A stretch of DNA of 64,000 bases from Sandaracinaceae bacterium (lineage in GTDB: Bacteria; Myxococcota_A; Polyangia; Polyangiales; Houyiibacteriaceae): positions 248,001 through 312,000 of the forward strand of contig JADJJE010000001.1 in assembly GCA_016706685.1 (NCBI GenBank), in the 5' to 3' direction. Made by a program: the position numbers and the translations under genes. This document shows positions 9,162 to 15,176 of this stretch, one piece after another. The number at the start of each line of letters is the position of its first letter. The stretch's first letter is position 1. Under the pieces are notes generated by a model. It saw only the letters and a list, made by a program, of their open reading frames with translations, ran no database searches and was not told the origin of the DNA.

Positions 9162-9629
9162 TCAGCGGATCTGCTGCGCCAAGTAGAGTTCTTTGCCGAT
9201 GTCCCCAATGATGTGGAGCTGGGACTCGAGCCAGTCGATGCCGCCCTCCTCGTCCTTGAGGATGCGGTCGAGCAGCGCGCGCGTGCCCTCGTCTCCCACT
9301 TCACGGCACTTGGCGATGCCGCGGTTGAGGCGGTCGCGGGCGTCGTACTCCACGGCCAAGTCGAGCTTGTGCTGCTCGATGGGGTCCTCACCCACGCGCA
9401 CGGGCGACAGGCGCTGCATGTTGGGGAGGCCCCCCAGCAGCAGGATGCGTCCGATGACCTCGTCGGCGTGCTTCATCTCATCGATGGACTCGCCGCGCTT
9501 CTGCTTGGCGAGCGCCACGTAGCCCCAGTCCTCGCACATCTTGTAGTGGATGAAATATTGGTTGATCGCGGTGAGCTCCGAGGTGAGGACCTCGTTGAGC
9601 AGCTCGATCACTTGGGCGTCGCCCTTCAT
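9162..9629 (-). CDS. bfr: Bacterioferritin
   Basis: Bfr forms a 24-mer shell that oxidises and stores iron. The 155-residue product begins MKGDAQVIELLNEVLTSEL, with the ferroxidase ligands in the usual places (E in LTSELTAINQY, ESIDEMKHADE, VEYDARDRL). The Met of DEMKHAD is the heme ligand that separates Bfr from ferritin. ATG 9629 has a strong AGGAG about 7 bases upstream, which decides against the longer frame to 9662. It lies downstream of bfd on the same strand, probably in one iron-regulated transcript behind the Fur-like site at 9973-9993. Confidence 0.95.
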   Translation of the reverse strand: MKGDAQVIELLNEVLTSELTAINQYFIHYKMCEDWGYVALAKQKRGESIDEMKHADEVIGRILLLGGLPNMQRLSPVRVGEDPIEQHKLDLAVEYDARDRLNRGIAKCREVGDEGTRALLDRILKDEEGGIDWLESQLHIIGDIGKELYLAQQIR

Positions 9630-9734
9630 GGCTATCTCCTTACTGGGATGGGGCGAGAGCACACGCTTTCGCTACCCCGACGCTAGTTCATGCGTGGTGC
9701 AGCGTCACGTTGATTTGTCCGGGCTGCCTCCCGC

Positions 9735-9947
9735 TCAGCGCACGCCCGCCATGGGGAGGCTAAAGAGCCCCTCCCGGCTGGCCTCGGCGTGCGTCTCGGC
9801 GATGAGCTCGTCCACCAGGGGACGGCAGCCGCCGCAGCGCGACCCGGCCCCGCACGCCATGGCGACGTCCAGGTGGTTGCGGGCACCCTCACGGGCGCAC
9901 TTGCGAATGGTCCTGTCGTTCACACGCTCGCAGTGGCAAACCAGCAT
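9735..9947 (-). CDS. bfd: Bacterioferritin-associated ferredoxin
   Basis: Bfd is a small [2Fe-2S] protein that docks on Bfr and delivers electrons to release stored iron. The 70-residue product shows MLVCHCERV (Cys-x-Cys) and GSRCGGC (Cys-x2-Cys), the four cluster ligands of the BFD-like fold. It precedes bfr by about 105 bp on the same strand. The start codon is 26 bp from a Fur-box-like site, consistent with iron-responsive expression. Confidence 0.9.
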   Translation of the reverse strand: MLVCHCERVNDRTIRKCAREGARNHLDVAMACGAGSRCGGCRPLVDELIAETHAEASREGLFSLPMAGVR

Positions 9948-9972
9948 GATGCCGATAGTCTGGGGTCGACGG

Positions 9973-9993
9973 TATTGAAAGTCAATATCATTT
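9973..9993 (-). promoter_or_regulatory. Fur-box-like operator upstream of bfd-bfr
   Basis: Read on the minus strand, AATGATATTGACTTTCAATA resembles the Fur consensus of interleaved AT-rich inverted repeats (TGATATTGA facing TTTCAATA). It stands out as an AT island in GC-rich DNA, just upstream of the bfd start at 9947. The call is by consensus matching; iron-dependent repression is inferred. Confidence 0.6.
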
Positions 9994-10017
9994 GCAAAAG
10001 AACCTGCCGACCCAAAG

Positions 10018-10049
10018 AAAAAAGGCCAGCGCGGGTGGCGCTAGCCTTT
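10018..10049 (-). terminator. Rho-independent terminator after tRNA-Leu
   Basis: On the minus strand, GGCTAGCGC, a five-base loop and GCGCTGGCC form a nine-pair stem (one G-T pair), followed directly by TTTTTT. It starts about 5 bases after the mature tRNA end. It also separates the tRNA from the bfd promoter region. Confidence 0.85.
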
Positions 10050-10054
10050 CTGGG

Positions 10055-10138
10055 TGCGGACGGAGAGACTCGAACTCTCACAGATTTTACTCTACCAGAT
10101 CCTTAGTCTGGCGCGTCTGCCAATTCCGCCACATCCGC
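10055..10138 (-). tRNA. tRNA-Leu, anticodon AAG
   Basis: The minus strand folds as a class II tRNA: acceptor GCGGATG pairs with CGTCCGC, the D-arm contains GGCGGAATTGGCAGAC, the anticodon stem CCAGA/TCTGG holds the loop CTAAGGA, there is a long variable arm, and the T-arm is GAGAG TTCGAGT CTCTC. The discriminator is A, and CCA is not encoded (CCC follows). The anticodon reads AAG (plus 10104-10102). The body is what one expects of the common UAG isoacceptor except for A at position 34. A34 would need TadA deamination to inosine to read CUN codons. Confidence 0.93.
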
Positions 10139-10207
10139 AGAGCAGGGCGCGAATCTAGTGTGTTCGAGGGAGTTGTCAAGGACGTCTTTCTGCGGTCTGC
10201 TGCGTGC

Positions 10208-10417
10208 ATGCCCGAGTGGGGATACTGGTCCTTCTTCTTCGTCGTTTCGCTCGCATCGCTGGCGGCTGCGCGTCGCCTCGACCGTGGGTCCACGCCCGGC
10301 AGCGGCGGCATCAGCACACGGCTGCCACCGCCGAGCGCCACCACCTCGAGCCTGGTCCCGCGCAGCGGACCGACAGCGCCTCCCGCCGAGCCGCTGAGCG
10401 TGCAGGTCCCCCTCTGA
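10208..10417 (+). CDS. Small hypothetical membrane-anchored or secreted protein
   Basis: A 69-residue reading frame starts MPEWGYWSFFFVVSLASLAA, a convincing membrane anchor or signal segment. A low-complexity Pro/Ser/Thr-rich tail follows. No clear Shine-Dalgarno precedes ATG 10208. It is the only gene candidate in the roughly 310 bp between the tRNA and the enoyl-CoA hydratase. It could be a short periplasm-facing protein or a chance frame; I recognise no family. Confidence 0.4.
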   Translation: MPEWGYWSFFFVVSLASLAAARRLDRGSTPGSGGISTRLPPPSATTSSLVPRSGPTAPPAEPLSVQVPL

Positions 10418-10451
10418 CGGGCAACGCACCAGCCGCTGACGGCTGCTTGCG

Positions 10452-11234
10452 TCAGCGACCGCGGAACACGGGGCGGCGCTTCGCCAGGAAGGCTGCGACC
10501 CCCTCGGCGTAGTCCTCGCTGTCGAAGCACGCCTGGATGGCCGTGGCCACCGCCGCGTCGTCCCGCTGGGCCGAGGTGACCCGCAGCTCACCGAGGCAGC
10601 GCTTGGCGGCTCGCAGCGTGAGCGGCGCGTTGTCGGCCACCTGCAGGGCCAGCTCGCGCACGAAGTCCTCGAGCTCGGCCTTGGGGAGCACCTGGTGCAC
10701 CAGCCCCATGCGCGCAGCCGCCTCGGCGTCATAGCGCCGCGCGGTGAACAGGATCTCGCGCGCGAAGGCCTGCCCCACCACGCCCACCAGGGTCTCCACG
10801 TTGGTGGCGCTGTACCCGAGGCCCAGGCGCGCAGGCGGGATGGCGAAGACCGCGTCGTCGGCCGCGTAGCGCATGTCCGCGTGCAGCGCGATGCCGCTGC
10901 CGCCGCCGATGCAGAACCCGTGGATCATGGCGATGAGCGGCTTCTGCGCGTTGCCCAGCGAGAGGAACGCGCGCTCCGTGAGCTTGTCGTAGTCGCGCGC
11001 GCCCGGCCCGATGCGGCTCTGCTCGAACTCGCTGATGTCGGCGCCTGCCACGAAGGCAACGTCGCCAGCGCCACGCATCACGATGACGCGCACGCTCTCG
11101 TCGGCGTCTAGCGTGGCCACGCGCTCGGGGATGACCTCCCACATGGCGCGGTGGATGGCGTTGCGGCGCTCGGGGTGGTCGAAGATCAGCCAGCCGATGG
11201 GGCCCTCACGCTCGAGGCGGACCTGGGCGCTCAC
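10452..11234 (-). CDS. Enoyl-CoA hydratase/isomerase family protein
   Basis: A 260-residue crotonase-fold enzyme. The two oxyanion-hole segments are visible as VAFVAGADISEFEQ and MIHGFCIGGGSGIAL, followed by PPARLGLGYSATNVETLV and the C-terminal helical part. Crotonases hydrate or isomerise acyl-CoAs, and the substrate cannot be read from sequence. The start overlaps the stop of the upstream SCP2-like gene (ATGA), so it belongs to a three-gene operon with two SCP2-like lipid-binding proteins. Confidence 0.88.
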   Translation of the reverse strand: MSAQVRLEREGPIGWLIFDHPERRNAIHRAMWEVIPERVATLDADESVRVIVMRGAGDVAFVAGADISEFEQSRIGPGARDYDKLTERAFLSLGNAQKPLIAMIHGFCIGGGSGIALHADMRYAADDAVFAIPPARLGLGYSATNVETLVGVVGQAFAREILFTARRYDAEAAARMGLVHQVLPKAELEDFVRELALQVADNAPLTLRAAKRCLGELRVTSAQRDDAAVATAIQACFDSEDYAEGVAAFLAKRRPVFRGR

Positions 11235-11659
11235 GCGTTCACCGACATCACACGGGTGAGCCGCAGCATGAGCGGGATGTTGGCGAGCGCGCCGTAGTAC
11301 GTGATGGCGCCGGCCTTCTCGGCGGCGGACAGCTCCTTGGCCACCTCGCCGCGTGGGTTGGGCAGGCCGAAGCGCCCCAGCTCCAGCATGGACATCTTCA
11401 TGATGTACTCGCTGCCGGCGCGCACCGTGACATCCGGGATGCCCACGATCCCCGCATGCACGCGCACGGCGTAGGGCACGAACTCGAGCGTGACCGACAG
11501 CCCGAGGTCGGTGACCACCATGGCGACCCGTCCGCGCATGCGCATGGCGGTGGCGCGCTTGTCCGCGTGGTCGTCGAGGTTCTGCCGCAGCAGCGTGGCC
11601 AGCATGGGCGCGAAGCCGTGGTCCTCGGCCCCCGGGGCCAGCTCGATGGCGGGCTCCAT
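11231..11659 (-). CDS. SCP2-like sterol/lipid-binding domain protein (second of pair)
   Basis: A 142-residue protein. The segment ATAMRMRGRVAMVVTDLGLSV and the following VRVHAGIVGIPDVTVRAG match the beta-sheet of the SCP2 fold, which binds sterols or acyl-CoA in a hydrophobic tunnel. The start ATG 11659 overlaps the stop of the first SCP2-like gene (TGATG), and its own stop overlaps the hydratase start. It probably presents a hydrophobic substrate to the neighbouring hydratase; that is inference from the coupling. Confidence 0.65.
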   Translation of the reverse strand: MEPAIELAPGAEDHGFAPMLATLLRQNLDDHADKRATAMRMRGRVAMVVTDLGLSVTLEFVPYAVRVHAGIVGIPDVTVRAGSEYIMKMSMLELGRFGLPNPRGEVAKELSAAEKAGAITYYGALANIPLMLRLTRVMSVNA

Positions 11660-12084
11660 CAGGCCAGGAACTCCGTGTCCACGTGCGTGGCGCTGACCAC
11701 CAGCTGCCGCGACGACTCGACGAACCGGAGCATGGTGGGCAGATGCCCCTTCACCAGCTTGAGCTTGCCCTCCATCATGGACTTGATGGGGTCGAGCTTG
11801 CCCTCGAGGCAGGCGCGCCAGCGCGCGTAGTCGGCCACCACGATGAACGGCGCGCTCTGCACGGCGTCCATGCCCTTCACGAACGTGGTGCCGCGGCAGA
11901 CGCCCTCGTGCACGTCCATGATCATGCCCACGTCTTCCGGGAGCCCGATGCTGGGGTCGGCCTTGATGACGAAGGCGACGGCGCCGAAGGTCCAGGGCTT
12001 CCCGTGGGTGCGGTAGCCCTCGTTGGCGTTCACCGCGTCTTGATAGGCCTTGGTCCACTCTTCAGTGGGGAACTTGAACGACAT
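11659..12084 (-). CDS. SCP2-like sterol/lipid-binding domain protein (first of pair)
   Basis: A 141-residue protein starting MSFKFPTEEWTKAYQDAVNA, with a good GGAG ribosome site in front of ATG 12084. The beta-strand segment VGMIMDVHEGVCRGTTFV and the helix KSMMEGKLKLVKGHLPTML are typical of SCP2-like proteins that lack an enzymatic fusion partner. It is the first gene of the SCP2-SCP2-hydratase operon. No KstR-type palindrome is seen upstream, unlike the two sterol operons further on. Confidence 0.7.
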   Translation of the reverse strand: MSFKFPTEEWTKAYQDAVNANEGYRTHGKPWTFGAVAFVIKADPSIGLPEDVGMIMDVHEGVCRGTTFVKGMDAVQSAPFIVVADYARWRACLEGKLDPIKSMMEGKLKLVKGHLPTMLRFVESSRQLVVSATHVDTEFLA

Positions 12085-12235
12085 CGTGGCTCCTCGGGGT
12101 ACGCGCGGCCATACCGCGCAGGGGGTCCCGGCGCAACGACACACAGCCCGGAGTCGGGCCCAGCATGGCCGCAGACCGGCACGATTACTTGACTTTCGGG
12201 GCCTCCGCGTGCGCTGATGAGGGTTCGGAGGTCCG

Positions 12236-12595
12236 ATGTTCAGAGAGGTCCTACAAGAAGTGGTCGAGAAGACCGACGGCGGAATCGCTGCCATCCTCAT
12301 GGGATACGACGGCATCCCCGTGGAGCAGTACGTCGAGGGCGACGCGGTGCTGGACGTCGAGACCATCGGGATGGAGTACAGCGTCATCTTGAAGATGATC
12401 AAGAACGCCGCCGAGATGCTGGACATCGGCGCCGCGCAAGAGGTCGCCATCCGGGCCGAGCGCATGACCACGCTGATCCGCCTCGTGACCGACGAGTACT
12501 TCCTCGCCGTGGCCGTGCGCCCCAGCGGCAACTTCGGCAAGGCGCGCTACCTCATGCGCGTGCGCGCTCCCGAGCTCGCGTCGGGCCTGGCCTGA
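12236..12595 (+). CDS. Roadblock/LC7 domain protein
   Basis: A 119-residue single-domain protein beginning MFREVLQEVVEKTDGGIAAI. The roadblock fold core is visible as ILMGYDGIPVEQY and the strand LVTDEYFLAVAV. In myxobacteria such dimers (MglB, for example) act as GTPase-activating partners of small Ras-like GTPases. No small GTPase gene is adjacent, so its partner is unknown. It is followed 15 bp later by aroQ and by accB, accC and a TPR protein on the same strand. Confidence 0.85.
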   Translation: MFREVLQEVVEKTDGGIAAILMGYDGIPVEQYVEGDAVLDVETIGMEYSVILKMIKNAAEMLDIGAAQEVAIRAERMTTLIRLVTDEYFLAVAVRPSGNFGKARYLMRVRAPELASGLA

Positions 12596-12610
12596 CGGCG
12601 GGCGGTCTCC

Positions 12611-13087
12611 ATGCCCGACAAGAAGGGTAAGCCGACCAGAGCCACCGCCACTCGGCCGGCCGTGCTCGTGCTGCACGGTCCCAACCTGAACATGCTGGGG
12701 GTGCGCGAGCCGGGCATCTATGGCCACGCCACGTTGGCGTCCATCGATACGGACCTCGCAACGCTCGCGGGGCAGCTGGGCCTAGCGGTCACGTGCCGGC
12801 AGAGCAACCACGAGGGTCAGCTGGTGGACTGGATTCAGGGCGCGCGCCCCGAGTTCGCGGGCATCCTGATCAACCCGGCGGCCTATACCCACACCTCGGT
12901 CGCCGTGCGGGACGCCATCGCCGCTGCGGGGCTGCCCACGGTGGAGGTGCACCTCAGCAACATCCACGCGCGCGAGGCGTTCCGGCACCACTCCTACAGC
13001 GCCGCGGTGTGCGTTGGGCAGATCGCCGGCTTCGGGCCCGACAGCTACCTGCTGGGCCTGCGGGCGCTCGCCACGCGGCTCGCCTGA
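12611..13087 (+). CDS. aroQ: Type II 3-dehydroquinate dehydratase
   Basis: Catalyses 3-dehydroquinate to 3-dehydroshikimate in aromatic amino-acid synthesis. The 158-residue product has the N-terminal VLHGPNLNMLGVREPGIYG with the catalytic Tyr, then RQSNHEGQLVDWIQ, NPAAYTHTSVAVRDAI and EVHLSNIHAREAFRHHSY with the catalytic His. It has a 15-residue charged extension before the core. Its place ahead of accB-accC is a common arrangement. Confidence 0.96.
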   Translation: MPDKKGKPTRATATRPAVLVLHGPNLNMLGVREPGIYGHATLASIDTDLATLAGQLGLAVTCRQSNHEGQLVDWIQGARPEFAGILINPAAYTHTSVAVRDAIAAAGLPTVEVHLSNIHAREAFRHHSYSAAVCVGQIAGFGPDSYLLGLRALATRLA

Positions 13088-13198
13088 AGGGGCCCGGAGC
13101 GGGGTCGCGGGCAGCGCGCCGGACCTTACGCAGCCTGCCCCGCGCGACCGAACCGTGAAAGCTGACGCGCGCCAGGTTTTGGTGCTAGCAAGCGACTC

Positions 13199-13669
13199 AT
13201 GGACATCGATCTTGAGCAGCTCCGCGAACTGATGCGCGCGATGACCGAGTTCCAGATGAGCGAGATGGAGCTCGAGAAGGCGGGTGAGCGCATCTCGCTC
13301 CGCCGTGGTGGGGCGGTGGTCAGCGTCTCGTCCGTGGCCACTTCGGCCGGGCACGTCAGCGCTCCCAGTGGCCCGGCTCCTGCCAGCGCCGCGAGCGTGG
13401 CCGCAGCAGCGGCCGTGGACGAGGCGAACACCCAGTGGATCACCTCGCCGTTCGTCGGCACGTTCTACGCGTCTCCCTCGCCGGGGGCCGCAGCCTTCGT
13501 GAAGGTGGGTCAGACCATCAGCCCGGGCACGGTGCTCTGCATCGTGGAGGCCATGAAGCTGATGAACGAGATCGAGTGCGAGGTCGCAGGCGTCATCGTC
13601 GAGATCACCGGCACCAACGGGAAGCCCGTCGAGTACGGCGACCGGCTCTTCAAGATCAAGGTCGCCTAG
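13199..13669 (+). CDS. accB: Acetyl-CoA carboxylase biotin carboxyl carrier protein
   Basis: BCCP carries the carboxybiotin between AccC and the carboxyltransferase in malonyl-CoA synthesis. The 156-residue product has an acidic N-terminal helix, an Ala/Pro-rich linker (about 45-78) and a biotinyl domain with IVEAMKLMNEIE, where Lys is the biotinylation site. The TAG stop overlaps the GTG start of accC, so the two are translationally coupled. Confidence 0.96.
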   Translation: MDIDLEQLRELMRAMTEFQMSEMELEKAGERISLRRGGAVVSVSSVATSAGHVSAPSGPAPASAASVAAAAAVDEANTQWITSPFVGTFYASPSPGAAAFVKVGQTISPGTVLCIVEAMKLMNEIECEVAGVIVEITGTNGKPVEYGDRLFKIKVA

Positions 13670-14997
13670 TGTTTCGCAAGGTCCTGATCGCCAACCGCGG
13701 AGAGATCGCGGTGCGCGTGATCCGCGCTTGCCGCGAGCTGGGCATCGGCACGGTGGCCGTGCACAGCGACGTGGACACCGAGGCCCTGCACACGCGCCTC
13801 GCGGACGAAGCCGTGTGCATCGGCCCGGCCGCCGCCAAGCAGAGCTACCTGCACATCCCGGCGCTCATCGCAGCCGCCGAGATCAGCGGCGCCGACGCCA
13901 TCCACCCGGGCTACGGCTTCCTGTCGGAGAACGCGTCCTTCGCCAGCCTGTGCCGCGACGTGGGCCTCACGTTCATCGGGCCCAGCCCCGAGAACATGGG
14001 CCAGTGGGGCGACAAGGTGAGCGCGCGGCGCTTGGCCAAGAGCCTGGGTCTGCCCCTCATGGAGGGCAGCGAGGTCATCCGCGACACCGAAGACGCGGTG
14101 GCCAAGGCGCGCGCCGTGGGCTTCCCCGTCATGCTCAAGGCCTCGGGCGGCGGCGGCGGGCGCGGCATGAAGATCATCCGTAGCGCGGCCGAGATGGAGG
14201 CCTCGTTCCAGCAGGCGCAGCAGGAGGCCATCGCCGGCTTCCAGAACGGTGACCTCTACGTCGAGCGCTACGTCGAAGAGCCGCGCCACATCGAGTTCCA
14301 GGTCATCGCCGACGGCAAGGGCGACGTGCGCGTGCTGGGCGAGCGCGAGTGCTCCATCCAGCGTCGCCACCAGAAGCTGCTGGAAGAGGCCCCCAGCGTG
14401 GCCGTGTCCGACGAGCTGCGCCGCGACATGGCGGCCACCATCCGTCGCGCGCTGGCGGACAGCAACTACGTCTCTGCGGGCACGCTCGAGTTCCTCATGA
14501 CCGAGAACGGCGAGCTGGCGTTCATGGAGATGAACACCCGCATCCAGGTGGAGCACCCCGTCACCGAGCTGGTCACCGGCGTGGACCTCATCGCCGAGCA
14601 GATCCGCATCGCGGCCGGGCTCCCCATGGAGTTCCCCAACCGCGAGATCAAGCCGCGTGGGTGGGCCATCGAGTGCCGCGTGAACGCGGAGGATCCCGTC
14701 ACGTTCGCGCCTTGGCCCGGACTCATCACGGAGTACCACCCGCCCGGTGGCGCAGGCGTGCGCGTGGACAGCGGCGTCTATGGCGGCTGGCGGGTGCCGA
14801 GCGCCTACGACTCGCTGCTGGCCAAGGTCATCACCTACGGACGCACGCGGGAAGAGGCGCGGGTGCGCATGCTGCGCGCGCTGGGCGAGACGCTCATCGG
14901 GGGCATCCGCACCAACATCCCGCTGCACATGCGCATCCTCGCGCACGACGACTTCCGCACCGGCAAGCTGTCCACGCGCTTCCTCGAGCGCATGTAG
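13669..14997 (+). CDS. accC: Acetyl-CoA carboxylase biotin carboxylase subunit
   Basis: ATP-dependent carboxylation of the biotin on AccB. From GTG 13669 the product is 442 residues, beginning FRKVLIANRGEIAVRVIRAC after the initiator. The ATP-grasp glycine loop KASGGGGGRGMKII, the catalytic segments FMEMNTRIQVEHPVTE and the C-terminal barrel AIECRVNAEDP are all intact. The length matches E. coli AccC. The frame is open upstream into accB, but the overlap with the accB stop identifies the true start. Confidence 0.97.
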   Translation: MFRKVLIANRGEIAVRVIRACRELGIGTVAVHSDVDTEALHTRLADEAVCIGPAAAKQSYLHIPALIAAAEISGADAIHPGYGFLSENASFASLCRDVGLTFIGPSPENMGQWGDKVSARRLAKSLGLPLMEGSEVIRDTEDAVAKARAVGFPVMLKASGGGGGRGMKIIRSAAEMEASFQQAQQEAIAGFQNGDLYVERYVEEPRHIEFQVIADGKGDVRVLGERECSIQRRHQKLLEEAPSVAVSDELRRDMAATIRRALADSNYVSAGTLEFLMTENGELAFMEMNTRIQVEHPVTELVTGVDLIAEQIRIAAGLPMEFPNREIKPRGWAIECRVNAEDPVTFAPWPGLITEYHPPGGAGVRVDSGVYGGWRVPSAYDSLLAKVITYGRTREEARVRMLRALGETLIGGIRTNIPLHMRILAHDDFRTGKLSTRFLERM

Positions 14998-15080
14998 GCT
15001 TCGTGGAGGCCCCCAAAGGGCGGGGGCACCAGCATTCTGGGGAAATTCGTCAGCAGACGAGGCGTCTGTGCGCGCGGTTG

Positions 15081-15110
15081 TTGACCGGCCCGAGGCAAGG
15101 CACGTACACT
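15081..15110 (+). promoter_or_regulatory. Candidate sigma-70 promoter for the TPR gene
   Basis: TTGACC (15081-15086) and TACACT (15105-15110) are separated by 18 bases in the gap between accC and the TPR gene. The likely start point is about 60 bases before TTG 15177. The assignment is by consensus only. Confidence 0.4.
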
Positions 15111-15176
15111 CGGCCGCAACGCAAAAATGCCGTGTGATTACGGCGTGATGCTGGCCTACCCCCTCCCGGATCCCAC

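Noticed and set aside
15009..15027. GCCCCC/GGGGGC hairpin after accC as a terminator
   Set aside because: The stem is short and no T-tract follows; such GC hairpins arise often by chance here.
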